Source of the DNA: Selenomonas sputigena
GTDB lineage: Bacteria > Bacillota > Negativicutes > Selenomonadales > Selenomonadaceae
NCBI RefSeq assembly: GCF_026015965.1
Contig: NZ_CP110383.1
Span: 281,808 to 345,807, forward strand
Direction of reading: 5' to 3'
DNA length: 64,000 nt
The position numbers and the translations under genes are program-made. The notes below the pieces were generated by a model that saw only the letters and a list, made by a program, of their open reading frames with translations, was not told the origin of the DNA and ran no database searches. Positions 16,606 through 25,512 of this stretch are shown in pieces (the first letter of the stretch is position 1; each line of letters starts with the position of its first letter).

Positions 16606-17178
16606 ATGTTCATCCTGGCATCGGCTTCGCCGCGCCGCCGCGATCTTCTCGCGCAGATCGGCGCTTCGTTCCGCGTGGAAGTGAGCGAGGCTGAAGAGGT
16701 GCGCGAGGCGAAGACAGCGGAGAAGCTTGTCCGCATCAATGCACTCGCCAAGGCACGCGCCGTGGCGGCGCATGCGACGCTTCCCGTGCTCGGTGCTGAT
16801 ACTGTCGTCGCGCTCGCCGGGCACATCTTCGGCAAGCCTGCAGATGAGAGGGAGGCGCACGAGATGCTCGCCGCGCTCTCGGGGCGTGCGCACGACGTTC
16901 TGACGGGCGTCGCATGGTGCAGGGGCGGCCAAGAGTTCTCGACGGTCGAGAAGACGCGCGTCTTCTTTGCCGCGCTTTCAAAAGAGATGATCGCGCGTTA
17001 CGTCGCTACGGGCGAGCCTTTGGGCAAGGCGGGCGCCTATGCCGTGCAGGGGCGTGCCGCCGTCTTCGTCGAACGCATCGAAGGCTCGTTCTCGAACGTC
17101 GTCGGACTGCCGCTTCATGCGGCGGCTCATCTTGCAGAAAAAGCGGGGGTCGATCTCTATGACGCTTCTCGTGCGTGA
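16606..17178 (+). CDS. maf: Maf-family nucleoside triphosphate pyrophosphatase
   Basis: 190 residues with the Maf signature ASASPRRRDLLAQIG at the N-terminus, LGADTVV in the middle and KAGAYAVQG towards the end. Maf proteins cleave non-canonical or standard dTTP/UTP to the monophosphate and affect septum formation. GAGG precedes ATG 16606. Its 3' end overlaps radC by 20 nt. Confidence 0.95.
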   Translation: MFILASASPRRRDLLAQIGASFRVEVSEAEEVREAKTAEKLVRINALAKARAVAAHATLPVLGADTVVALAGHIFGKPADEREAHEMLAALSGRAHDVLTGVAWCRGGQEFSTVEKTRVFFAALSKEMIARYVATGEPLGKAGAYAVQGRAAVFVERIEGSFSNVVGLPLHAAAHLAEKAGVDLYDASRA

Positions 17179-17848
17179 TCTGCCCGCCGACGAGCGGCCG
17201 CGCGAAAGGCTTCTGGCCGAGGGCGCGGCGAGCCTTTCCAACACGGAACTTCTCGCCGTTCTCCTGCGCACGGGCGTCAAGGACGACTCGGTGCTCCGCG
17301 TCGCCGAGAAGGTGCTCGCGCTCTACAAGGAGCGCGGACTCGCCGCCATCACGCAGATGAGCGCGAAGGAGCTTTCGTCCATCAAGGGCGTGGGCATGGC
17401 GAAGGCGGCGACGATCCTCGCCGCCGTCGAACTCGGACGCCGCCTCGCGCTCAAGGCGGCAGAGGAGCGGACAATCGTGCACGGCCCAGCGGATGCCGCT
17501 TCCTATGTCATGCCGCGCTTTCGCTTCGAGCGCAGGGAGCACTTCGCCGTGCTGCTTTTGAATGCGAAAAACCACATCCTTGCCTTGAAGACGATTTCCG
17601 TGGGAACGCTCACATCTTCCGTCGTTCATCCGCGCGAGGTGTTCCAGGCGGCGATCGAGCAGTCGGCGGCGGCCGTCATCCTTGTCCACAATCATCCGTC
17701 GGGCGATCCTGCGCCGAGCGGCGAGGATCTCGCCGTGACGCGCCGCATGGTGGAGGCGGGGGAGATCATGGACATCCCCGTGCTCGATCACGTCATCGTA
17801 GGTTATGATAAATTTATTTCCCTAAAAGAAGAAGGTATGATACAATAG
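17159..17848 (+). CDS. radC: RadC-family JAB/MPN-domain protein
   Basis: 229 residues. A helix-hairpin-helix-like N-terminus (LSNTELLAVLLRTG; IKGVGMAKAATILAAVELG) is followed by a JAMM domain with VHNHPSGDPAPSGED, the metal-binding HxH...D set. The family is conserved between maf and mreB in Firmicutes. Its biochemical role is unsettled despite the DNA-repair name. ATG 17159 lies inside the end of maf (20-nt overlap). Confidence 0.93.
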   Translation: MTLLVRDLPADERPRERLLAEGAASLSNTELLAVLLRTGVKDDSVLRVAEKVLALYKERGLAAITQMSAKELSSIKGVGMAKAATILAAVELGRRLALKAAEERTIVHGPADAASYVMPRFRFERREHFAVLLLNAKNHILALKTISVGTLTSSVVHPREVFQAAIEQSAAAVILVHNHPSGDPAPSGEDLAVTRRMVEAGEIMDIPVLDHVIVGYDKFISLKEEGMIQ

Positions 17849-17958
17849 AACTCGTATCTTCATCAGCCATTATATCTATGATTGACGAGGCTTTTTGACA
17901 GATTTTTGCAGACGTGTTTTATGGGATGCGTGTGAAGAGAAGGGAGTTTTATTTCAAC

Positions 17959-18999
17959 ATGTGGAGTCTTTTTGGTGGCTTGTCCCGCGATATGGGCATC
18001 GACCTTGGAACCGCGAATACATTGGTGCATGTGAAAGGCAGGGGCATCGTTCTGCGCGAGCCGTCTGTCGTAGCGATAAAGAGTGAGAACGGCGAGGTGC
18101 TCGCTGTCGGTGAGGACGCGAAGCGCATGATTGGCAGGACGCCGGGCAACATTATCGCCATCCGTCCAATGAAGGACGGCGTCATCGCCGACTTCGACGT
18201 GACGCAGGCGATGCTCAAGTACTTCATCCGAAAGTCGATGAATACGAAGTCCTTCGTGCGCCCGCGCGTCGTCGTCGGCGTTCCTTCGGGCGTGACCGAG
18301 GTCGAAAAACGTGCTGTCATCGATGCGGCGCAGCAGGCGGGAGCGCGTGAAGCCTACCTCATCGAAGAGCCGATGGCGGCGGCGATCGGCGCAGGGCTTC
18401 CTGTCGAGGAAGCGACGGGAAGCATGGTCGTCGACATCGGCGGCGGTACGACGGAGATTGCCGTCATCTCGCTCGGCGGCATCGTCACGAGCCGCTCGAT
18501 CCGCATCGGCGGCGACGAGATGGATTCGTCCATCGTGCAGTACATCAAGCGCCAGTACAACCTCATGATCGGCGAGCGCACGGCGGAGGAAATCAAGATC
18601 ACGATCGGCTCCGCCATCGTGACGCCCGACGTTGACCGTGAAATGGACATCCGCGGACGCGACCTCGTCAGCGGTCTGCCGAAGACGCTCTCGATCCGCG
18701 CGAGCGAGGTCAGGGATGCTCTGAATGAGCCGATCTACAAGATCGTCGACGCCGTCAAAGGCACGCTTGAAAAGACGCCGCCGGAGCTGGCGGCCGATGT
18801 CATGGATCACGGCATCATGATGACGGGCGGCGGCGCGCTCCTGACGAACCTAGATAAACTGCTGAGCCACGAGACGGGCATGCCCGTCCTCATCGCGGAA
18901 GACCCCTTGTCCTGTGTCGGCGAAGGCACGGGCAAGTCGCTTGAAAACATCGAGCTTCTAAAGCGCGTCGTGATGATCTCTAAGAAGTTGAGACAATGA
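17959..18999 (+). CDS. mreB: Rod shape-determining protein MreB
   Basis: 346 residues. The actin-fold motifs are present: phosphate 1 [36 protein letters not shown] and phosphate 2 [13 protein letters not shown]. MreB forms membrane-bound filaments that steer the elongation machinery. ATG 17959 ([15 protein letters not shown]) matches the family N-terminus; AGGGAG lies 12 nt upstream. A moderate TTGACA element at 17895-17900 may serve a promoter here. The stop overlaps mreC by 4 nt. Confidence 0.97.
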   Translation: MWSLFGGLSRDMGIDLGTANTLVHVKGRGIVLREPSVVAIKSENGEVLAVGEDAKRMIGRTPGNIIAIRPMKDGVIADFDVTQAMLKYFIRKSMNTKSFVRPRVVVGVPSGVTEVEKRAVIDAAQQAGAREAYLIEEPMAAAIGAGLPVEEATGSMVVDIGGGTTEIAVISLGGIVTSRSIRIGGDEMDSSIVQYIKRQYNLMIGERTAEEIKITIGSAIVTPDVDREMDIRGRDLVSGLPKTLSIRASEVRDALNEPIYKIVDAVKGTLEKTPPELAADVMDHGIMMTGGGALLTNLDKLLSHETGMPVLIAEDPLSCVGEGTGKSLENIELLKRVVMISKKLRQ

Positions 19000-20072
19000 G
19001 CCGCATACGCAGAGACGACCAGGACTCGAACCGCAAGGTCTGGCTGCTCCTCGTTGCGCTCGTCTGCGTCCTCTGCCTCGTGTTCTTTGCGGGAAAGGGC
19101 AGGTTTCAGTCCCCCTTCCTGAGCCGCGCCGCCGAGACGGTGCTGCGTCCCCTCCAGTCCGCGACGGCCTGGGTGGGAGACAAGATCCACAGCCTCGGTA
19201 CGGAGTTTTGGGAAGTCTATTACGTCTACGACCAGAATCGTATGCTGAAGAACGAGGTGGAAGGGCTGCGCGTGCAGAATCTCGAAGCGAACGAAGCGCT
19301 TGCTGAAAATGCACGCCTCAAGGCGCTTCTCGGCTACAAGCAGACGAAGACGCAGTTCGACCTCGTGGCAGCCCGCGTCATCGGACGCGACTATGCGACG
19401 TGGTCGGGCGTCATCGTCATCGACCGCGGTACATCGAGCGGCGTGCATGAGAACATGCCCGTCGTGACGGAGAAGGGACTCGTCGGCGTCGTCGTTGAGG
19501 CCGCGCCGTACTCCTCGAAGGTGCGGCTGATCCTCGACCCGCGCGCCGCCGTCGGCACGATCGTGCAGCGGCAGGAGTCGCGCGTCGCGGGCATCGTCGA
19601 GGGCGATCCAGCCAATCCCCTGATGCCGCGCATGAAAAACATTCCGAAGTCCGCCGATGTCGTCGAGGACGACGTCGTCGTGACGTCGGGCTACGGCGGC
19701 GTCTATCCGAAGGGGCTTCTCGTCGGCACGGTCAAAGCGTTGAAGAACGACGAGGGCGGCCTGTTGAAGTACGCCGTCTTAGAGCCTGCCGTCGACTTCC
19801 AGCGTTTGGAGGATGTCGCCGTCATCGTGGCGTCGCGCGAGGCGCCGCCCGCACCGATCACGCCGCCCGCGCAGACGCCGGGCACGGAGACGGACCCGGC
19901 GGCAGAGAAGGCGGCAGCAGAAGCGGCGAAGCGTGCGGCATCGCAGCCTGCGCCTGCTCCCGCTCAGCCGGCCGCACCGGCGCAGCCGAAGCAGCCGGCG
20001 AAACAGCAGAACGCCCAGCCTGCCGTGCAGCCGCAGGGCGCACAGAAGCGCGAGGCAGGTGCGCGGCCATGA
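18996..20072 (+). CDS. mreC: Rod shape-determining protein MreC
   Basis: 358 residues: a single membrane anchor (about 14-30), a coiled-coil (about 75-110) and the beta-rich periplasmic domain with [22 protein letters not shown]. The last 80 residues form an unusually long Pro/Ala/Gln-rich tail, probably disordered. MreC links MreB, MreD and PBP2. It overlaps mreB and mreD by 4 nt each, so the cluster is translationally coupled. Confidence 0.95.
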   Translation: MSRIRRDDQDSNRKVWLLLVALVCVLCLVFFAGKGRFQSPFLSRAAETVLRPLQSATAWVGDKIHSLGTEFWEVYYVYDQNRMLKNEVEGLRVQNLEANEALAENARLKALLGYKQTKTQFDLVAARVIGRDYATWSGVIVIDRGTSSGVHENMPVVTEKGLVGVVVEAAPYSSKVRLILDPRAAVGTIVQRQESRVAGIVEGDPANPLMPRMKNIPKSADVVEDDVVVTSGYGGVYPKGLLVGTVKALKNDEGGLLKYAVLEPAVDFQRLEDVAVIVASREAPPAPITPPAQTPGTETDPAAEKAAAEAAKRAASQPAPAPAQPAAPAQPKQPAKQQNAQPAVQPQGAQKREAGARP

Positions 20073-20569
20073 TCAGCTACCGCAGGATCTTCTTTTGGCT
20101 TGCGTTCGTGATCGCACTCTTCGTCCTGCAGACCTCATTTTTCCCCGTATTTTCCTGGAACGGCGTTTCGGTGAACCTCATGCTGGTTCTTACCGTTTCG
20201 TGGAGCCTCCTTTACGGGGCGCGCCGCGGTGCTTTTCTGGGCTTCATGACGGGACTCCTGCAGGATCTCACCACGGGCATGTTCTTCGGCATGGACGTCT
20301 TCGCCTTGACGATCATCGGCTATGCCACGGGCGCATTTTCGCGCAACGTGTTCAAGGATCCCGTGTTCCTGCCTGCGATGGCGACGATGTGGGCGACGGC
20401 CGCGCACTATTTCTTTGTGCTCGTTCTCATGCTGCTTCTCGGCTACGGCTTCAGTCTGCTCTATGTTGTCAAGACACTTCTTCCGGCGCTTTGCTGGAAC
20501 GTTCTTTTCGCCTACCCCGTCTATCGCGCGGCGAGCCGCATGCAGTCGTGGCTGGGGCGGCGAAAGTAA
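20069..20569 (+). CDS. mreD: Rod shape-determining protein MreD
   Basis: 166 residues, almost wholly hydrophobic, with about five membrane segments and the family motif FLGFMTGLLQDLTTG. It is an inner-membrane partner of MreC and PBP2. Start ATG overlaps the mreC stop (ATGA). Confidence 0.92.
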   Translation: MISYRRIFFWLAFVIALFVLQTSFFPVFSWNGVSVNLMLVLTVSWSLLYGARRGAFLGFMTGLLQDLTTGMFFGMDVFALTIIGYATGAFSRNVFKDPVFLPAMATMWATAAHYFFVLVLMLLLGYGFSLLYVVKTLLPALCWNVLFAYPVYRAASRMQSWLGRRK

Positions 20570-20650
20570 CGGCCGGGGCGCAGCGCCTCTCAGGGAAAAG
20601 ATCAAGGCGCCTTGCGGGGCGTCTTCTTGTCTGAATGGGGAGATATACCT

Positions 20651-22468
20651 TTGGAAGAAAATGAAAACGAGTATGCAGGGCGCATGCATGTGCTCGGCGG
20701 CGTCATCGTCGCCGTCATCGTTGTGCTTCTGCTGCGGCTCGTCTATCTCCAAATCTACGACGGCGACTATTATGCGAGCCTTGCGGACGGCAACCGCATT
20801 CGCATCATCCCGAGCGTCGCGCCGCGCGGCAATTTCTTCGACCGCAATGGCACGCCTCTCGTCATGAACCGCCCGAGCTTCACCGTGTCGCTCTTGCCAC
20901 TGTCGGGTACGATTCCCGAGGACGTCATCGAGCGATTGTCCGTGCTCCTTCATGTGCCGACGGAAGAGATCCACAAGAAGATCGACGCACATGTCGGCTT
21001 CGATCCCATACGCATCAAGCAGGACATCGGCCCTGAAGTCTATACGATCATCGAGGAACAGCGCGACAAGTATCCGGGCGTCATGATCGAGGCGCAGCCG
21101 ATCCGCGATTACGTCTACAAGACGTGGGGCGCACACGTCTTCGGTTACGTCAGCGAGATCAGCAACGAGGAACTGGAAAAGCGCAAGGCGGAAGGCTACA
21201 AGTCGGGCGACATCGTCGGCAAGTTTGGCTTGGAGCGCGTCTACGACAAGACGGTGCGCGGCACGGACGGCGGCAGGCAGGTCGAGGTCGACGTTGCGGG
21301 CAAGCCCGTGAACAACCTCGGTACGAAGGAGCCGATCGCGGGCAACGACCTCGTCCTCACGATCGATGCGACGATCCAGGTCGCCGCCGAACGAGCCATC
21401 GATCAGCAGCTTTCCGCCATCGGCGCTAACGCGGCGGCAGCTGTCGTCATGAATCCGCAGACGGGCGAGGTGCTCGCCCTCGTGAGCCGTCCGTCCTTTG
21501 ATCCGAACCTCTTCGTCAATGGCATATCGACGAAGGATTGGAAGGTTATCAACGAGAATCCGTATCATCCGATGGACAACAAGGCGATCACAGGCGAATA
21601 TCCGCCAGGATCGACCTTCAAGATTGTCACGGGCACCGCTGCGCTGCAGGAAAACGTCGTCTCGCCGAATGAGATCATCTACGACTCGGGACGTCATTGG
21701 ATCATCCCAAAGGGCAATGCGGGCGGCGAAGCGCTCGGCCCTATCAATTTCATCCAGGCGCTCGCCCACTCGGACAACGTCTACTTCTATGAGATGGGCA
21801 ATCGACTTGGCGTCGACCGCCTCGGCGAGTACGCGCGCATGTTCGGCGTCGGCTCGAAGACGGGCATTGACCTGCCCTACGAGGCCGAAGGTCTCGTGCC
21901 GAGCCGCGAGTACAAGAAGAAGGTCTACGAGGACGACTGGTATCTGTCGGAGACCTTCGATGCGGCGATTGGGCAGGGATTCGACCTTGTGACGCCGCTG
22001 CAGGCGGCCGCCATCATGGGGACGATTGCAGCGAACGGTGACCGCTATCAGCCGCATCTTGTGCAGCGCATCGTAGGACCTGACGGCAATACGGTTGAGA
22101 CGATAAAGCCCAAGCGCATCGGCAGGCTCGATGTGCGCCCCGAGGTCATCGCGCTCGTGCAGCAGGGACTCAGGGACGTCACGAAGTACGGCACGGCGGC
22201 GGCGGCCTTTGGCGCGAAGTATCCCGTCGACATCGCGGGCAAGACGGGGACGGCGGAGAACTCGCACGGGCGCGACCACGGCTGGTTCGTTGCCTATGGG
22301 CCATTCAACAACCCGACGATCGTCGTCGCGGTCATCGTCGAGCAGGGCGGCTTCGGCTCTCTGTCCGCCGTGCCGATCGGCAAGAAGATCCTCGACGCGG
22401 CTTTTGGCCTCGATACGCCCGAAGTCAAAGCTGTTCGTCAAGAAGTGGCGGCGCGGCAGAAATCTTGA
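20651..22468 (+). CDS. mrdA: Penicillin-binding protein 2 (elongation transpeptidase)
   Basis: 605 residues. A membrane anchor (about 17-37) is followed by a PBP dimerisation domain and a transpeptidase domain. Catalytic motifs are STFK (S321), SDN in AHSDNVYFYEMG, and KTG (531-533). It crosslinks lateral-wall peptidoglycan with RodA as the glycosyltransferase partner; rodA lies 1.9 kb downstream. TTG 20651 is chosen because GGGGAG (20637-20642) sits 8 nt upstream and no ATG is well placed. Confidence 0.95.
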   Translation: MEENENEYAGRMHVLGGVIVAVIVVLLLRLVYLQIYDGDYYASLADGNRIRIIPSVAPRGNFFDRNGTPLVMNRPSFTVSLLPLSGTIPEDVIERLSVLLHVPTEEIHKKIDAHVGFDPIRIKQDIGPEVYTIIEEQRDKYPGVMIEAQPIRDYVYKTWGAHVFGYVSEISNEELEKRKAEGYKSGDIVGKFGLERVYDKTVRGTDGGRQVEVDVAGKPVNNLGTKEPIAGNDLVLTIDATIQVAAERAIDQQLSAIGANAAAAVVMNPQTGEVLALVSRPSFDPNLFVNGISTKDWKVINENPYHPMDNKAITGEYPPGSTFKIVTGTAALQENVVSPNEIIYDSGRHWIIPKGNAGGEALGPINFIQALAHSDNVYFYEMGNRLGVDRLGEYARMFGVGSKTGIDLPYEAEGLVPSREYKKKVYEDDWYLSETFDAAIGQGFDLVTPLQAAAIMGTIAANGDRYQPHLVQRIVGPDGNTVETIKPKRIGRLDVRPEVIALVQQGLRDVTKYGTAAAAFGAKYPVDIAGKTGTAENSHGRDHGWFVAYGPFNNPTIVVAVIVEQGGFGSLSAVPIGKKILDAAFGLDTPEVKAVRQEVAARQKS

Positions 22469-22580
22469 TATAATAGAATCGTATTACAGCAAGGAGAAAC
22501 GACAGGGCAAATGCACCGAAGCCGTTTCTTGACCCTTTGTGCGGCGCATCGTCGCACACGCACGCAAAAGCGAGGAAATC

Positions 22581-23282
22581 ATGGAGAAAGAAAGCGTATT
22601 GTTCAAGGGGCTGAAGACGGGGCTTCTGCTCGTGCTGGTGGGAAAGCCCGAGTTTTCTGTTGTTGAGCGCGAGATTCGTGAAAAGCTGGAATCGAGCGCC
22701 CTGTTCTTTCGGCGCGGCACGGTCATCGAGTGGCGCACGGGGACGTTCACGGCGAAGGAAAGCCTCGCTCTGAAGAAGCTCTTCCTGCAGCACGGTTTGT
22801 ACTTCCGTGAGATGAAGGAAGAAGCTGATGCAAAGAAGCCTGTCGTCAGCGCGGTGAGCGGGGCGGCGGCAGCGGCGCGGGCGGGAGCCGTCCTCGGCAG
22901 GAAGAAGGCGGAGTCTTCCGAGATGAAGACAGAGCCGGACGCGGACAAGAAGGACGTGCAGATGCTCGTCGTGAACCGCACGCTTCGCGGCGGGCAAGAG
23001 GTGCAGAGCCAAGGCTCGGTGCTCGTTCTCGGCAACGTGAACCCCGGGGCGCAGGTCATCGCAGGCGGCAGCATCGACATTCGCGGCACTTGCCGCGGCA
23101 TCGTCCATGCGGGCGCCTATGGCGACAGGGATGCCATCATCATCGCGGATCACCTGATGCCCGTGCAGATCCGCATCGCCGATGTCATAGCGCAGTCGCC
23201 CGAGCAGTATGAGAAGCCGGAGCTTGCCGAAAGGGCGAGCGTGCAGGATGGACGAATCGTGATTGAACCGATAGAAAGGTAG
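22581..23282 (+). CDS. minC: Septum-site inhibitor MinC
   Basis: 233 residues. The N-terminal FtsZ-inhibiting domain (1-80) is joined by an Ala-rich linker to the C-terminal beta-helix domain with RGGQEVQSQGSVLVLGNVNPG and HAGAYGDRDAIIIA, typical of MinC. ATG 22581 has GCGAGGA 5-6 nt upstream. The 112-bp gap after mrdA contains a TATAAT at 22469 without a good -35 box. Confidence 0.94.
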   Translation: MEKESVLFKGLKTGLLLVLVGKPEFSVVEREIREKLESSALFFRRGTVIEWRTGTFTAKESLALKKLFLQHGLYFREMKEEADAKKPVVSAVSGAAAAARAGAVLGRKKAESSEMKTEPDADKKDVQMLVVNRTLRGGQEVQSQGSVLVLGNVNPGAQVIAGGSIDIRGTCRGIVHAGAYGDRDAIIIADHLMPVQIRIADVIAQSPEQYEKPELAERASVQDGRIVIEPIER

Positions 23283-23292
23283 GAAGCAGCCG

Positions 23293-24096
23293 ATGGCAGA
23301 AGTTATCGTTATCACCTCAGGCAAGGGAGGAGTCGGCAAGACGACGACCACGGCGAATATTGGCGTGGGACTCGCGAAGCGCGGCAAGAAGGTCGTGCTC
23401 ATCGACACCGATACGGGGCTCAGGAATCTCGATTTGCTCCTAGGACTCGAACGCCGCATCGTCTATACACTCGTCGACGTCATCCAGAAGCGCACGACGT
23501 ACAAGAGGGCGCTCGTGCGCCACAAGAAGTATGAGACGCTCTTCTTGATGCCGACGTCACAGGTCGCGGACAAGTCGGCGATCGAACCCGAGCAGATGAA
23601 GGAACTCATCACTGAGATGAAGGGAGAGTTCGACTACATCCTCGTCGACTGCCCGGCGGGCATCGAGCAGGGCTTCCAGACGGCGGTCATCGCAGCGGAT
23701 TGGGCGATCGTCGTCACGATGCCCGAGATCGCCGCCGTGCGCGATGCCGACAAGATCATCGGCAGACTGCAGAACGACGGCAAGGAGATCAAGCTCGTCG
23801 TCAACCGCATTCGCTCGCAGATGGTCAAGGACGGCACGATGCTCGACATGGATGCGATCAACGACATCCTGTCCCTGCCGTGCATCGGACAGATTCCCGA
23901 CGATGAGAAGGTCATCGATTCGGCGAACCGCGGCGAGCCGGTCATTGACAATGCGAACTCGCTCGCAGGCAAGGCGTATGCCAACGTCGTTTCGCGCATC
24001 ATGGGCGAGGATGTGCCCTTTCTTGAAGCACCGAACGAGAGCTTCCTGCAGCGGCTCAAGAACATGATCCTCGGAAGGGGGAAGCGTGATGATTGA
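23293..24096 (+). CDS. minD: Septum-site ATPase MinD
   Basis: 267 residues. The deviant Walker A KGGVGKTTTT (K11 and K16), the DTDTGLRNLD segment and the C-terminal amphipathic helix (FLQRLKNMIL) for membrane binding are visible. MinD recruits MinC to the membrane and is released by MinE, keeping FtsZ away from the poles. It is 10 bp after minC and overlaps minE. Confidence 0.97.
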   Translation: MAEVIVITSGKGGVGKTTTTANIGVGLAKRGKKVVLIDTDTGLRNLDLLLGLERRIVYTLVDVIQKRTTYKRALVRHKKYETLFLMPTSQVADKSAIEPEQMKELITEMKGEFDYILVDCPAGIEQGFQTAVIAADWAIVVTMPEIAAVRDADKIIGRLQNDGKEIKLVVNRIRSQMVKDGTMLDMDAINDILSLPCIGQIPDDEKVIDSANRGEPVIDNANSLAGKAYANVVSRIMGEDVPFLEAPNESFLQRLKNMILGRGKRDD

Positions 24097-24367
24097 AGCT
24101 TTGCTCAAGATTTTCGGCAAGCAGGGCAAGTCGTCGCGCGAGATCGCCCATGATCGTCTGAAGGTCGTCCTGATCCACGACCGCTTGAGCGTTTCGCCCG
24201 AGGTCATGGACAAGATCAAGACCGACATCATCCACGTCATTTCTAACTATGTGGAGATCAATCAGAAGGACATGGAGATCTCGCTCGCCAACGATCAGGA
24301 TTCCGTCGCGCTCATCGCGAACATTCCCGTGAGCCGAATGAAGCCCAAGGAAAGCAGCAGACGCTAG
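24089..24367 (+). CDS. minE: Cell-division topological specificity factor MinE
   Basis: 92 residues. The MinD-contact helix region (SREIAHDRLKVVLIHDR) and the C-terminal topology domain are both present. GAAGGGGG (24074-24081) precedes ATG 24089; GTG 24086 is an alternative. It overlaps the minD end by 8 nt. Confidence 0.93.
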   Translation: MIEALLKIFGKQGKSSREIAHDRLKVVLIHDRLSVSPEVMDKIKTDIIHVISNYVEINQKDMEISLANDQDSVALIANIPVSRMKPKESSRR

Positions 24368-24382
24368 GAGGCACAGGGGAAA

Positions 24383-25486
24383 ATGAACAAGCGTTGGCTC
24401 AGGCGCATGGACTTCACATTGATCGGTGCGACGGCGGCGATCATCGTCATGAGCCTCATCGTCATCGGCAGCGCCACGCACATCAATACGGCGGGCGGCG
24501 ATCACTACTGGTTCGTGCAGAAGCAGGGCGCATTCGTCGTCTTGAACGTGCTCTTCGCCATATTCCTCATGAACTTCGACTACAAGGCACTGCAGAACTA
24601 TGGCAAGAATCTCTACATCTTCAATGCCGTCATGCTTCTCCTCGTCATGATCATCGGCCAGACGGCGCTCGGCGCACAGCGCTGGATTCAGCTAGGCCCC
24701 ATCACCCTGCAGCCGTCGGAGTTTTCGAAGATCATCATGATCATCGCGCTTGCTGCGATGCTGGAAGATCGCGTGGGAAAACTCAATACCGTAAGCGACA
24801 TCCTGCCCGTCGTCGGCTATGTGGCGTTGCCGTTCTTCCTCGTCCTCAAGCAGCCCGATCTCGGCACGTCGCTCGTTTTCATCGCCATTCTCTTGGGCAT
24901 GATGTTCGTCGCGGGCGTGAACCTTCGCATACTTGCGGCAGGCTTTGCGGCGGGCATAGCGGCGTCGCCTCTTCTCTGGCTCTTTTTGAAGGATTACCAG
25001 AAGATGCGCCTCAAGGTTTTTCTCGATCCGAGCGTCGACCCGCTTGGCTCGGGTTATCACATCATTCAGTCGAAAATTGCCATCGGCTCGGGGCTGATCT
25101 TCGGCAAGGGGCTTTTCGGCGGTACGCAGAGTCAACTGAACTTCCTGCCCGAGAACCACACGGATTTCATCTTCGCCGTCGTCGGCGAGGAACTGGGCTT
25201 CGTCGGTGCGGCGGCGCTGCTTCTTTTGTACCTCGTCGTGCTCTGGCGCGGCGTGAAGATCGCGCGTGACGCGAGCGACACTTTCGGCCGGCTGCTCGCC
25301 GTCGGCATCACCTCGATGCTCGCTTTCCATGTGCTCGTCAACGTCGGCATGACGACGGGCATCATGCCCGTCACGGGCATACCGCTGCCGCTCATGAGCT
25401 ACGGCGTCAGTTCGCTGACGACGAATTTGATCGCGATTACGATCTTGCTCAACATCCACATGCGCAAGGCAAAGTTTGTATTCTGA
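24383..25486 (+). CDS. rodA: Rod-shape SEDS glycosyltransferase RodA
   Basis: 367 residues with about ten membrane segments. SEDS motifs are visible: LGAQRWIQLGPITLQPSEFSKI, LKQPDLGTSLVF and LPENHTDFIFAVVGEELGF. RodA polymerises lipid II and works with PBP2 encoded upstream. It is 15 bp after minE, so the Min genes are embedded in the elongasome operon. Confidence 0.95.
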   Translation: MNKRWLRRMDFTLIGATAAIIVMSLIVIGSATHINTAGGDHYWFVQKQGAFVVLNVLFAIFLMNFDYKALQNYGKNLYIFNAVMLLLVMIIGQTALGAQRWIQLGPITLQPSEFSKIIMIIALAAMLEDRVGKLNTVSDILPVVGYVALPFFLVLKQPDLGTSLVFIAILLGMMFVAGVNLRILAAGFAAGIAASPLLWLFLKDYQKMRLKVFLDPSVDPLGSGYHIIQSKIAIGSGLIFGKGLFGGTQSQLNFLPENHTDFIFAVVGEELGFVGAAALLLLYLVVLWRGVKIARDASDTFGRLLAVGITSMLAFHVLVNVGMTTGIMPVTGIPLPLMSYGVSSLTTNLIAITILLNIHMRKAKFVF

Positions 25487-25512
25487 GAGAGGAATTATTC
25501 TGGGGAGGATTT